Shown here in pieces: positions 32,215-41,308 of a stretch of DNA of 64,000 nt. Both the position numbers and the translations under genes were made by a program. Below the pieces are notes generated by a model. It saw only the letters and a list, made by a program, of their open reading frames with translations, made no database searches and was not told the origin of the DNA. Every line of letters starts with the position of its first letter. Positions within the stretch are counted from its first letter, which is position 1. Source of the DNA: Quadrisphaera granulorum (GTDB taxonomy: Bacteria > Actinomycetota > Actinomycetes > Actinomycetales > Quadrisphaeraceae); contig NZ_QGDQ01000015.1 of the NCBI RefSeq assembly GCF_003149145.1, forward strand, positions 1-64,000, read 5' to 3'.

Positions 32215-32598
32215 GTGACCAGACGCAGCGATGCTCTGAAGGGCGTGGAGCAACAGCTCCTCGCTCTCGTGGCCGTGCCCGGCCGTCCCGTCGACCTCGC
32301 ATCGATGGCCGGACCGCGGCACCTCTTCCGCGCCGTGGCGTTCATCCAGCGCGACGGCGACCCCCAGCCGCAGGTCGGCATCGACTCCGACGGCGACCTG
32401 CAGTGCCGCTGGGCGGCCGACGGCCTCGAGCTCGTCGTGACCGTCGAAGAGCGGGGCGCCGGATACGTCTGGGCCCTCGACTCCGCCGGTGACGAGCTCA
32501 TGTACGCCGAGTGGAAGCCCACCGAGCAGCCGCACGGGCTGTGGGACAGCGCCGGTCAGCTGCTGCGGACGCCCCAGGAGCTGGCAGACGCCTGCTGA
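32215..32598 (+). CDS. Hypothetical protein
   Basis: 127 residues from GTG 32215; no recognised family. It has a helical start (SDALKGVEQQLLALV), then a strand-rich middle (HLFRAVAFIQRDG, VGIDSDGDLQCRW, GLELVVTVEERGAGYVWAL), suggesting a small soluble alpha/beta fold, possibly an immunity-type or SMI1-like protein, which is speculation. The stop is followed by a direct repeat of CTGATCGTGTG. The convergent CWB2 gene ends 26 bp away. Confidence 0.5.
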   Translation: MTRRSDALKGVEQQLLALVAVPGRPVDLASMAGPRHLFRAVAFIQRDGDPQPQVGIDSDGDLQCRWAADGLELVVTVEERGAGYVWALDSAGDELMYAEWKPTEQPHGLWDSAGQLLRTPQELADAC

Positions 32599-32624
32599 TC
32601 GTGTGCTGATCGTGTGCTGAGGGG

Positions 32625-35279
32625 TCAGCTGGTCGCGTTCTTCGAGAACGACGACGCCGTGCTGGAGGAGACCACGCCCGACCCGCCGAAGACGAGGGCC
32701 GAGCTGGCCTTGCCCTTCTTGGCCAGCGACGTGATCGCCGTCGACGCAGACGACGAGAGCGAGTCCGGCGGGGTGAGCAGCAGCGGACCGTCGAGGTTGC
32801 CCATCGCCGCGGCTCCCGCCAGCGCGTCAGGCCAGTTCGTGCCCGTCGCCAGGCCGACCGACCGCACCGAGGAGGAGCCGGTCGGGGAGGTGAACAGCTC
32901 GGCGACCTTGCGGGCGGTGTCGTACCTGTCGGTGCCGATGACGGCGCGCTCCGCGCCGTGGCCGCTCGTCGCCGTGGCGGCGGGGCCGCCGATGGCCACG
33001 AGGAGCTCGCTGTTCGGGTCGTACGTCTGCAGGTACTTCAGCGTGGCGTCCGGCATCTTGGCGCCGTCGGTGAGCAGCACGACGCCGCCCGTGCGGGCGG
33101 CAAGCGCCGCCACGGCCAGGCCGTCGGGGTAGTTCGCGCCGCTGGCCACGTAGATGGGGGCGCTGGAGCCGCCGTCGTCCACGGCTGTCTGAGCCGCGAT
33201 CTTGACGGCGGTGTCGAACCTGTCCGTGCCCGAGATGCGGTTGATCGTGTACTTGGCGTTCACGGCCTTCAGCGAGGTCTCCACGGCGGCGGAGACCGCT
33301 GACGTGCCACCCAGTAGGTACACGGTGCCGACGGCGGTCTGCTTCGGAGCGGTGCTCTCGGCAGCGGCGAGGCCCTGGAACGACGTCGTACTGGCGGCTG
33401 CGGTGGAGGGGACCGCCAGCACGCGCGCCACCTCCGTGGCCACTTCGATGTTGAGGGCCAGCGGGTCGGTCAGCAGCAGCGGACCACCGACGGCCGAGGC
33501 GAGACGTGCGCCGGCGAGGGAGTCGGCGTAGTTGGTGGAGGAGGCGATGACGACGGCGCGGCTGCTCCCCGCGCCCGGGAACAGCTGCTGCGACACCGAG
33601 ACGGCGGTCTGGATGCGGGTGGTGCCCTCGTAGCGGGTCAGGCCCGCGGACGGCTGGACGACGCCGCCGAACGGGGTGACGGCGTTGGAGGCGTCGGAGT
33701 CGACGCCGTCGCCGAACGCGTTGACTGCGGCGATCTTGAACTTGTACGAGGTACCGGATGAGAGCCCGGTGACCACCGTGCTGGTCGCGGTGGCGGACGC
33801 GGTGACCGAGGTGCCGGCGACGTCGTTCACGTATGGCGTGATCTTGTAGCCGGTGATGGCATCTGACAGGCCCGCCGAGGCGCTCGGACTCGAGCTGGGG
33901 CTAGCGCTGGCGCTCGGCGTGGGAGCTGCCCACGTCACGGTTGCGCTGCCCTGGCCTGGAGTGGCCTTGGGTGCCGTGGCGGGCTTGGCGGGGGTTACTC
34001 CGACGTTCAGCGTCAGCAGCGTGAAGGACCTACCTAGCGCGTTGGCCGCCTGCACCTTGTAGATGAAGGAGCCTGCAGTCGATGGCGTTCCAGTGAGCAG
34101 ACCTGTCTGGGCATCGATGACCAATGTTGGGGCCCCGACTGGCGTCTCGAGGATTGACCACGTAGCCGAAGGGTTGGCGGGGGCGCTGAGTGCCCTCGAG
34201 AGGGCATCGCCGGTCTTCATCGTGATGGTCATGGATGACGCGAGAACCGGTGCAGACGAAGCGCCAGCTGACACGGGAATCCTGATAGCTCGAGATAAGT
34301 TTCCAGCGGGCTCCACGGCGGTGATGTCGCCGGTGCTGGTCATCGCGATTCCGGAAATCGACGACAGGGGCGGACTCAGTGGGGTGCTCACCGTTGCGGG
34401 GGAGCCGCCAGCTGTCGCCAGCACCTGAACGGCTCCGCCGCTCGCGACAGCAAGAGCATCTCCGCCGACAGCGATTGACCCCGGCAATGTCACCGAGCCG
34501 ACGGTGGTGAGGCCTCCGCTTCCGACCTTGACCACGCGGTTGTACCCGGTGTCGGAAATGTACAGAACTCCGGAGCCATCGATCGCTATGTCTTTGGGAG
34601 AGCTGAGGCTCGTTGCATTTGCGGTCGTCGGCGGTGGCGTCTGACCATTACCGGCCACGATGCTCAAAGGGTGCGCGGCTGCCGCAGTAAATTTGATCAC
34701 TTGATGATGGCCGGTGTCGGCGATGTAAAGGTTTCCGCTCCCATCGACAGCCACTCCCTGAGGGGCGCTCAAGTTCGAGCCACTCACGGTTCCGTCGAAA
34801 AGGCCGCCGGAATTTCCCGTGCCTGCGACCAGCGTCAGGGCGACCGGGGACGCTATGGACAATGACACGACGCGGTTATTGCCGGTGTCCGCGATGTAGA
34901 GAGTGTTGTTGTAGATAGCGATATCGGAGGCGGTGCTGGAGACTGCGACTGCCGGTAAGGCGCCCCCCGACGAGACGGTGAGCGAGGCCAAGTCGATCAG
35001 GCCCCACGTTGCGGTGGCTGCCGTCCAGGTGCGGATCTTTTGGGCTGCGCCGTCAAGGACGTAGGTGACTCCGTTACTCACTGCCACCGCATCCGCGTCG
35101 GTGAGTGTTGAGCCAGCGATGGTGGTGGGCGCGTCGTAAGGACCCACCGCGGCTTGTGCTGGCGACGAGCCGGCGATCCCAAAGATGGTGCCGACGGCCA
35201 GGGTCGCCGTCACCGTAACGGCGGCAGCACCGAGGGCCGCTCGGTGGCGGGCAGGGCGCGGCAGTCGGCAGTCCACCAT
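32625..35279 (-). CDS. Secreted NHL-repeat / fibronectin III / CWB2 surface protein
   Basis: 884 residues from ATG 35279. A signal peptide (RPARHRAALGAAAV, hydrophobic core, ending SSPAQA) is followed by NHL-type beta-propeller repeats (NTLYIADTGNNRVV, GNLYIADTGHHQVI, GVLYISDTGYNRVV), an Ig-like putative domain (LSRALSAPANPSATW), a Ser/Pro linker and one Fn3 domain, then three CWB2 units (RYEGTTRIQTA, RISGTDRFDTA, VIGTDRYDTAR). It is probably a wall-attached adhesin or polymer-binding protein. The propeller-coding DNA (about 34.0-35.1 kb) looks less GC-rich than its surroundings, which suggests that domain was acquired separately. Confidence 0.8.
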   Translation of the reverse strand: MVDCRLPRPARHRAALGAAAVTVTATLAVGTIFGIAGSSPAQAAVGPYDAPTTIAGSTLTDADAVAVSNGVTYVLDGAAQKIRTWTAATATWGLIDLASLTVSSGGALPAVAVSSTASDIAIYNNTLYIADTGNNRVVSLSIASPVALTLVAGTGNSGGLFDGTVSGSNLSAPQGVAVDGSGNLYIADTGHHQVIKFTAAAAHPLSIVAGNGQTPPPTTANATSLSSPKDIAIDGSGVLYISDTGYNRVVKVGSGGLTTVGSVTLPGSIAVGGDALAVASGGAVQVLATAGGSPATVSTPLSPPLSSISGIAMTSTGDITAVEPAGNLSRAIRIPVSAGASSAPVLASSMTITMKTGDALSRALSAPANPSATWSILETPVGAPTLVIDAQTGLLTGTPSTAGSFIYKVQAANALGRSFTLLTLNVGVTPAKPATAPKATPGQGSATVTWAAPTPSASASPSSSPSASAGLSDAITGYKITPYVNDVAGTSVTASATATSTVVTGLSSGTSYKFKIAAVNAFGDGVDSDASNAVTPFGGVVQPSAGLTRYEGTTRIQTAVSVSQQLFPGAGSSRAVVIASSTNYADSLAGARLASAVGGPLLLTDPLALNIEVATEVARVLAVPSTAAASTTSFQGLAAAESTAPKQTAVGTVYLLGGTSAVSAAVETSLKAVNAKYTINRISGTDRFDTAVKIAAQTAVDDGGSSAPIYVASGANYPDGLAVAALAARTGGVVLLTDGAKMPDATLKYLQTYDPNSELLVAIGGPAATATSGHGAERAVIGTDRYDTARKVAELFTSPTGSSSVRSVGLATGTNWPDALAGAAAMGNLDGPLLLTPPDSLSSSASTAITSLAKKGKASSALVFGGSGVVSSSTASSFSKNATS

Positions 35280-35343
35280 TTGATGGTCGCGCCCCGCGTC
35301 TCGCAGAGCTGGGAGCGACACGCCTCTACGCGTGAGCGGCCGC

Positions 35344-35396
35344 GTGCACAACTCCCATGATCACGATGAGTTCTGTGCACAGCGCCCATGATCACG
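35344..35396. repeat. CCCATGATCACG tandem doublet, copy 1
   Basis: Two direct copies of GTGCACARCKCCCATGATCACG (35344-35365 and 35375-35396), spaced 31 bp. The second overlaps the end of the ADP-ribosylglycohydrolase gene and supplies its TGA stop. Related doublets occur near 36890 and 43640. Confidence 0.7.
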
Positions 35397-36780
35397 GTTG
35401 GTGGAGGGCGAGGCGGGTGGTGCGCGCGGCGAGCTCGCTGATGCGCGAACCGTCGAAGCCGAACAGCGCGGAGCGCACGGTGTCGCGCAGCGGGTCGACC
35501 AGGTGACCGGGCAGTCCCGCCGTCCCCGACAGCACACCGGCCACCGAGCCCGCGGTCGCGCCGTTGGAGTCCGTGTCCCACCCGCCCATGACCGTGTACC
35601 CGATGCTCGCGGCGACGTCGCCGTCGCCTTGCAGCAGCCCGAGGGCCACGAGTGCCGCGTTGTTCACCGTGTGGATCCACGAGTAACGGCCCGTCAGCCG
35701 CTGGACGGCGGCGAGCCCGTCTTCCCAGGTTTCCCCCGCGGCGTGGGAGTCCAGCACGAGGCGCAGCGCCTCGGCCAGACGCGAGCGCGGGGGCACATGC
35801 TCCAGTGACGCCTCCAGCGCCTCGCGCGCGTCAGTCGCGGTGAAAGCGCACGCCATGAGCGCAGCCGCCCACGCCTCCCCATAGACGCCGTTGCCCGTGT
35901 GGGACAGGACGGCGTCCTGCAGCGCGAGTCGCACGGCGGCTCGCGGGCGGCCGGGGTGGGTCCAGCCGAACGCGTCGGCGCGGATCTGCGCGCCGATCCA
36001 CTCCCGGTACGGGTTGCGACGGCGGGCCGTCTGCTGCACCGGAACGCCCTCGACGAGGTTGCGGTACGCGGCCCGCTCGGCCGTGTAGACCTGGTGGAAG
36101 GGCAGCAGCTCCAGCCACGCGCGGGCGACGTCGATCGTCCTCAGCTCTGGCCCGTGGCGCTCGAGCAGGTGCAGGTTGAGCAGCGCGTAGTCGATGTCGT
36201 CGTCGCGAGCTGAACCATCGACGTGACCCAGCGTCGTCTGCCGCCAGCAGTCCTCGCGGAGCCTCGCCCACGCCTGCATCGGGTCGAGCACCGGGACGTA
36301 CGAGGTGAGCGGCCACGCGCCGGCGGTACGCAGGTAGCGCTGGAGCACGTCGGAGGTCCAGACGTCGCCGTCCTCCACCGGCTTGCCGACCATGCAGCCC
36401 GCCACCCGGCCCAGCCATCCGGCGAGGATGCGGTCGTGGACGACGTCGTCCGCCAGCGCCAGCCGTTCCTCAGTGCCGCTGCTCGCCGCAGGCAGGGCAT
36501 CGAGCACCTGCGCGATCCCCTCGGGCTCCTCGTAGCGCCAGTCGGGGGAGCGGGGGACCTCCGCGAGCTCGTCGACGAGGGCCCACCAGCTCGCACGGTC
36601 CAGCGGGTCGGTTGCCTCGGCGCGATGGGTCAGGACGACGACGGCGTCGGCGTCGTGCCCTGACTCCAGCAGCTGCGTCACCTCCGCGCGGAACACGGTG
36701 CGGGGGTCGGTGGGGTCGAACGCCGCGTCGAGGTCGGGGGTGACGGAGTCGCCGCTGTCGGGGGAGGCCACGGGCGACAC
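35392..36780 (-). CDS. ADP-ribosylglycohydrolase family protein
   Basis: 462 residues from a GTG. The catalytic family fold starts about residue 110 with RILAGWLGRVAGCMVGKPVE. Metal-binding acidic motifs are ARDDDIDYALL and, near the C-terminus, GGWDTDSNGATAGSVAG. Family members remove ADP-ribose from Arg or other acceptors, or act on related nucleosides. The N-terminal 110 residues are an additional helical domain not in short members. No transferase gene is nearby. The stop codon lies inside a dispersed CCCATGATCACG repeat. Confidence 0.8.
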   Translation of the reverse strand: MSPVASPDSGDSVTPDLDAAFDPTDPRTVFRAEVTQLLESGHDADAVVVLTHRAEATDPLDRASWWALVDELAEVPRSPDWRYEEPEGIAQVLDALPAASSGTEERLALADDVVHDRILAGWLGRVAGCMVGKPVEDGDVWTSDVLQRYLRTAGAWPLTSYVPVLDPMQAWARLREDCWRQTTLGHVDGSARDDDIDYALLNLHLLERHGPELRTIDVARAWLELLPFHQVYTAERAAYRNLVEGVPVQQTARRRNPYREWIGAQIRADAFGWTHPGRPRAAVRLALQDAVLSHTGNGVYGEAWAAALMACAFTATDAREALEASLEHVPPRSRLAEALRLVLDSHAAGETWEDGLAAVQRLTGRYSWIHTVNNAALVALGLLQGDGDVAASIGYTVMGGWDTDSNGATAGSVAGVLSGTAGLPGHLVDPLRDTVRSALFGFDGSRISELAARTTRLALHQP

Positions 36781-36793
36781 GCTGCCACGGGCG

Positions 36794-36877
36794 GGCGTGA
36801 CGACCGACGTGCAGAAGTCGGGTGCGGGCCTGTCTGGAGGGGGCGTGGCGGGACTTCTGCATGTTGGGCGTCACGCC
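36794..36877. repeat. CGTGCAGAA inverted-repeat element, copy 1
   Basis: Two 25-base arms, 36794-36818 and 36853-36877, match at 22 positions when one is reverse-complemented (pattern GGCGTGACG, CC, then ACRTGCAGAAGT). The 34-base centre is unrelated to other copies. It lies just upstream of the ADP-ribosylglycohydrolase start. Other copies: 45115, 45209 and 57749. Confidence 0.8.
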
Positions 36878-36881
36878 GCAG

Positions 36882-36937
36882 GGTGGCGGAAGCCCATGAT
36901 CACGGACGGAGGGGGTGGCGGAAGCCCATGATCACGG
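36882..36937. repeat. CCCATGATCACG tandem doublet, copy 2
   Basis: GGTGGCGGAAGCCCATGATCACGG occurs at 36882-36905 and again at 36914-36937 (32-bp period), ending three bases before the TAA of the TSUP gene on the minus strand. It follows directly on the inverted-repeat element at 36794. Confidence 0.75.
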
Positions 36938-36939
36938 GG

Positions 36940-37743
36940 TTAGAGGAGGAGCAGGGCGACGGCGGAGGCCGCCGTCAGCACCAGGGTGAGCCTGGTGAAC
37001 AGCTGCTGCGGCACCCGGCGCAGCACCTTCACACCGATGAAGGCGCCCAGCAGCAGCGCCGGCGCGAGCATGAGATCGAGCTTCAAGGACTCGGCGTTGA
37101 TGAAGCCGAGCTGCACGCTGAACGGCACCTTGGTCACGTTGACGATGGCGTACAGCCAGGCCGCGGTGCCGACGAACGCCATCTTGTTCACGCGCATGAC
37201 CAGCAGGTACATCGAGGAGATCGGCCCCGCGGCGTTGGCGACCATGGTCGCGAAGCCGGCGCCGCCGCCGGCCAGCGCCGCCGTCACGCGACGCCGCACC
37301 GGCCCCCACGACGCCGGACCCGCACCGCTCACCTGAGGCGGCTCGGACGCGTCGGGTGGTGACGCCGGCCTCAGCAGCGAGCGCACCTGCAGCGCCGCGA
37401 GCACGAGCAGCAGCACGCCGAGGAAGCGGCGCAGGGCGACGTCGTCGACCGTGTCGAGGAACACCACGCCCAGCAGCAGCCCGCCGAGCAGGTACGGCAG
37501 CAGCCGGACCAGCAGCTTCCAGTCCGCGTGCCGGCGGTACAGCGACACGGCGATGACGTCGCCGAGGATCAGCAGCGGCACGATCGCGCCGGTGGACGCC
37601 CGGGTCGGCAGCACCAGAGCGAAGATCACCGCGACGAGTGTGCCCAGCCCGGAGAACGCCGTCTTGGAGAACCCGATGACCATGCCGCCGAGGGCCAGCA
37701 GTGCCCAGTCGAACGGGGTGAGGACGGAGAGGTCGACGCTCAT
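36940..37743 (-). CDS. TSUP family (TauE/SafE-type) membrane transporter
   Basis: 267 residues with about eight hydrophobic segments in two repeats. The N-terminal element ALLALGGMVIGFSKTAFSGLG is the family's first conserved motif, and a second copy (AGGGAGFATMVANAAGPISS) opens the other half. Family members carry sulfite, sulfoacetate or other organosulfur anions and sometimes other carboxylates across the inner membrane. The substrate cannot be told from the neighbours. ATG at 37743. Confidence 0.85.
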   Translation of the reverse strand: MSVDLSVLTPFDWALLALGGMVIGFSKTAFSGLGTLVAVIFALVLPTRASTGAIVPLLILGDVIAVSLYRRHADWKLLVRLLPYLLGGLLLGVVFLDTVDDVALRRFLGVLLLVLAALQVRSLLRPASPPDASEPPQVSGAGPASWGPVRRRVTAALAGGGAGFATMVANAAGPISSMYLLVMRVNKMAFVGTAAWLYAIVNVTKVPFSVQLGFINAESLKLDLMLAPALLLGAFIGVKVLRRVPQQLFTRLTLVLTAASAVALLLL

Positions 37744-37853
37744 CCCGCGCTCACGGTGCCACCACGGGCCACGACCCTACGCGCCACTCCGGTTGCCCCA
37801 GGTCAGCAGCTGACCCGGCGGCGCGAATCAGCGGCAGCCCTGAGCAGCGAGGT

Positions 37854-40442
37854 TCAGCAGCGGGTCAGGGACGCCGCGGCGTCCGACAGCGACCGCGTGC
37901 CGCCGAGCGCCGTCGTCGTCGTCGCCTTGAGACCTGCCACCTGGTCGACCACGGCACCCGGCGCGCACGAGGGCTGCACGAGCAGCAGCGGCGCCCGTAG
38001 CGAGGCGGCCAGCGGCCCGCCGGCGAGTGCGTCGGGGAAGTCGGCGCCGGTGGCGAGCACCACCGTGCCCGCCCCCTGGGCGTGGGAGACCTTTGAGACC
38101 TCCACCGCGGTGCCGTAGCGGTCGTCACCGGCCAGGCGCTGCACGGCGGCACCGGGGACGGCGGCGCTCACCTGCGAGAGCACCCCCGCTGACACCTGGC
38201 CGCCGAGGACGTACACGCGGCTCGGCTGCATCGCTGCCAGCGCGCTCTGCGCGGGCGCCGAAAGGTTCTGCGGGTCCGTGAGCAGCAGCGATCCACCCAT
38301 CTGCGCAGCGGCCGCCGCGCCGGACAGTGCATCGGGGAAGTCCAGACCCGTGGCCAGGAACACCGGTCCGGTGCTGCCCCCGGCATCCGCGGCGGCGTTG
38401 CGCGCGACGGTGGCGCTCGTGGCGTACCGGTCGTCACCCTGCACCCGCTCGACCGTCCCGGAGAACGCGCGCAGCTGGTCGACCACGCCGTCGTCCACGG
38501 CCTTCGAGCCGCCAACCACAGTGATCCGCGAGGGCGCCACGCGGCGCAGCTCGGCGGTCACCGAGGCCGGCAGGGCGCCGCTGGCGGGGACGAGGACGAC
38601 GGGGGTCGGCGAGCTGGCCAGCCCGGCCGCTGCGCCCGCCGCGAGGGCATCGGGGAAGGTCGAGCCAGAGGCGACGAACACTCGCTGCCCGCTGGTCGGG
38701 GTCTTTACCAGTGCCCCGGAGACAGCGGTGGCGGTGCCGTACCTGTCATCGCCCTGCAGGCGCCCGGCCACTGTGGTGGCCACAGCGGAGGGCGCCCAGT
38801 GGTCCTTGCCCGCGGGAGCCACGGACACCTGCGCCGTCACCGACCCGTCGGGGTTGTTCGTGGTGCGCACCGCCACACCGCCCGCGGCGCTGGTGAACGT
38901 GGTGCCCGGTGCCACGACGACGTTGGTGTCCGTGCCCGAGGTCGGGGTCGGGTCGAGGAGCAGGCTGCCGCCGTCGTCGTTGGCCTTGAGCACCCTCAGG
39001 CCGTACGTGACGCGGGTGGAACCGCCCCAGCCGAACGTGTCGCGGCCGGAGTTCGCGCGGACCTCGAGGTCGTAGACGTCGTCGCTGCGCGGATCGGTGA
39101 CCACCACCGAGCGCAGGCCCGACAGGGACGACAGCGGCTGGATGGTCCACGTCGACGTCCCGGCGCCGGTGACCGTCGTACGGCCGCCGCTGGCCAGCAA
39201 TCCCAGGCGCGCCAGCGCGAACGCGGACGCACTGCCCGTCGCCTGGATCGGGGTGCCGTCGGAGCGTGCCGCGGCGCTGGACATGACGTCGGTGCGGTCT
39301 CCGTAGTCGAGCACCGTGCACGAGCGGTAGCCGCCGGTGCGGCCGACCGCCTCGTCCACGGCCGACCCGCACTGCAGGCGGTCGGCGTGCAGCAGCGACA
39401 TGTTGTGGCCGAGCTCGTGGGCGATGGCGGGCCAGCTCGCGTCGCTGACGTACGTCACCCCGCCCGCCCCGGGGGAGGCGCCCACCGAACCCAGCCCGTA
39501 GGAGCAGCCCGCGGCATACGCTTGCGGCGGCAGGAGCAGCAGCAGGTGGCGTCCGGCGCCCTGAATGAACCCGGACCGCTGGGCCGCCTCGCTCCACAGG
39601 GCGTTCGGGTCGGAGCAGCTCAGCGAGCTCGCGTAGCGGGTGACGGCGCCGTCGCGGCGGAAGCCGACAGCACCGCCGGTCTGCTCGCCCCAGTAGTCGC
39701 TCACCGACGCCAGCAGCGAGTCGACCGTGGAATCGGCGTAGTACGAGTCCGACCCGCCGAGCATCGAGACCGCCACCACGGTCACCGACTGCGACGACGT
39801 CACCACGGCCGCCGCGGGTGCGGTCGCCGTGACGACCTGCGCGGCCACCGGCTCCGCCGTCGTCGCCGCCGACACGGCACTGGCTCGCGCCAGCGCTGAG
39901 CTGGCGGGCGCCGGGGCGTCGGCCGCAGCGTCGAGGGTGCCCTCGGGGATGGTCGTCGTGGCGGCCGAGCGGGAGTCCGGGGTGGCGTCCACCCGCTCGC
40001 CGTCCTCGACCGCCTGCACCACCGGCTCGGGCACCTCGACGCGCACCGTGACCGCGCTCCCGGGCGCCACGTCGCCGACAGCTGCGGAGCGCAGCGGCAC
40101 CCACACGCCTCCGACCTGCAGGTACGAGGAGACGGGATCCAGGCTGCGGGCCGGGCCGCTGGCGGGGCCGAGCGATCCGGCGAGGGAGACCGCGGCGGCG
40201 CGGCGTGCGGCCTCGAGGCTGCCTGCGCGCGTGTGGTCGACATCGGCGAGCACACGCAGCGTGCCCGTCAGCAGCGCGGTCGGCGCGTCAGGGTCGATCT
40301 TCGTGGCAGCGCTGGCGCCGGCGGCATCGCCGGTCGTCGGGATCTCAGCGGCCCAGGCGGGCACCACGAAAACGCCCGCCCCCAGGAGGCCGGCGACCGC
40401 CGCGACAGCGGCGTTGGCCAGACCGGGCACGGGGCAGCGCAT
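37854..40442 (-). CDS. Secreted zinc metalloprotease with C-terminal CWB2 triplet
   Basis: 862 residues. Signal peptide (ANAAVAAVAGLLGAGVFVV, ending PAWAA), an approximately 250-residue prosegment, and a metzincin-like zinc site IAHELGHNMSLLHAD in the order HExxHxxxxxH (the usual Gly of metzincins is Ser here). A beta-rich region follows, then three CWB2 units (RLQGDDRYGTA, RVQGDDRYATS, RLAGDDRYGTA). It is probably exported and kept on the wall by the CWB2 units. This fusion shows that CWB2 serves as an anchor in this organism. ATG at 40442. Confidence 0.85.
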   Translation of the reverse strand: MRCPVPGLANAAVAAVAGLLGAGVFVVPAWAAEIPTTGDAAGASAATKIDPDAPTALLTGTLRVLADVDHTRAGSLEAARRAAAVSLAGSLGPASGPARSLDPVSSYLQVGGVWVPLRSAAVGDVAPGSAVTVRVEVPEPVVQAVEDGERVDATPDSRSAATTTIPEGTLDAAADAPAPASSALARASAVSAATTAEPVAAQVVTATAPAAAVVTSSQSVTVVAVSMLGGSDSYYADSTVDSLLASVSDYWGEQTGGAVGFRRDGAVTRYASSLSCSDPNALWSEAAQRSGFIQGAGRHLLLLLPPQAYAAGCSYGLGSVGASPGAGGVTYVSDASWPAIAHELGHNMSLLHADRLQCGSAVDEAVGRTGGYRSCTVLDYGDRTDVMSSAAARSDGTPIQATGSASAFALARLGLLASGGRTTVTGAGTSTWTIQPLSSLSGLRSVVVTDPRSDDVYDLEVRANSGRDTFGWGGSTRVTYGLRVLKANDDGGSLLLDPTPTSGTDTNVVVAPGTTFTSAAGGVAVRTTNNPDGSVTAQVSVAPAGKDHWAPSAVATTVAGRLQGDDRYGTATAVSGALVKTPTSGQRVFVASGSTFPDALAAGAAAGLASSPTPVVLVPASGALPASVTAELRRVAPSRITVVGGSKAVDDGVVDQLRAFSGTVERVQGDDRYATSATVARNAAADAGGSTGPVFLATGLDFPDALSGAAAAAQMGGSLLLTDPQNLSAPAQSALAAMQPSRVYVLGGQVSAGVLSQVSAAVPGAAVQRLAGDDRYGTAVEVSKVSHAQGAGTVVLATGADFPDALAGGPLAASLRAPLLLVQPSCAPGAVVDQVAGLKATTTTALGGTRSLSDAAASLTRC

Positions 40443-40596
40443 CGAGACCTCCGGGAAGGGTGGACCTTCACCGTAGGTAGCGGCATGCGTGCAATGCGGG
40501 AGAACACGCGGAGATCCCCGGCCTCAGGAGAGTCTCAGGAACACCCGAGGCGAGGCCGGTGAGCGCCGCGCGGCGCCCTGGAGTGGGCCGGGAGCG

Positions 40597-41070
40597 TCAG
40601 GCGCTGATGATGTGGCAGGAGCTGGCGCGCGGACTTGTCTCGCCGTTGACGAAGAGCCTCACGCACGTCTTGCCGGGATCGACGTCGGCCGGCAATTCTT
40701 CGTTCGACAGCTTGATCCCCAGGGTGCGGCAGCCGGAGAGTCGCTGGGTGTCAAGGGTCTTCGTGCGGCCTTGCGCGGAGGTGAACGTAAAGACGATCTT
40801 CACGTCACAGAAGAGCCCGGAGCGCATCGCTGCCAGGCCCGCGCAGTCGACGCTGGCGGTCTGCGCGGTGATGTTGATGCCCTCACCGATGACGCTGTGG
40901 ATGAGCGCGCAGCCGTACGGGATCGACTTCGTGGCGCCAGAGTCGTCCTGGTAGCTGAACGGGCTGATGGGTGACGCTCCGTACGCCGAGGCCTGAGCCG
41001 CGCCAGCGCCGGCAACACCCAGGGCCCCCGCGACGGCAAGCGTCATGAGGGTGCGCAGGGCACGACGCAT
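40597..41070 (-). CDS. Small secreted six-cysteine protein
   Basis: 157 residues with a signal peptide (RALRTLMTLAVAGALGVAG, ending AAQASA). The mature part has six cysteines (in YGCAL, VDCAG, LFCDV, SGCRT, KTCVR and SSCHI), enough for three disulfides, and many beta-like stretches. No family is recognised. ATG at 41070 was preferred to a start 20 codons upstream because it begins directly at the signal peptide. It may be a small enzyme inhibitor or surface protein, which is speculative. Confidence 0.6.
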   Translation of the reverse strand: MRRALRTLMTLAVAGALGVAGAGAAQASAYGASPISPFSYQDDSGATKSIPYGCALIHSVIGEGINITAQTASVDCAGLAAMRSGLFCDVKIVFTFTSAQGRTKTLDTQRLSGCRTLGIKLSNEELPADVDPGKTCVRLFVNGETSPRASSCHIISA

Positions 41071-41308
41071 GAGGGGCCTCTCGTCAAAACGGTTGAGCAC
41101 TTGATAGTCGAGATCACCCGTCCAGGGCAAGTGGGCGAGGCGAGCCGCGTGCGGCTCGCCGCCGTGTGGCCTCTCACCAGGACGTTCTCGGCTACCCCGA
41201 AGCGCAACCGACGGTCATTTCGAGGTGACGTGCCGTGCCGATATGCCGCGTTTGAGCCTGGAGCCCATGCGCGCGGTTCGGGCCTCAGCGGGTGCGTACG
41301 GTGCGGGG

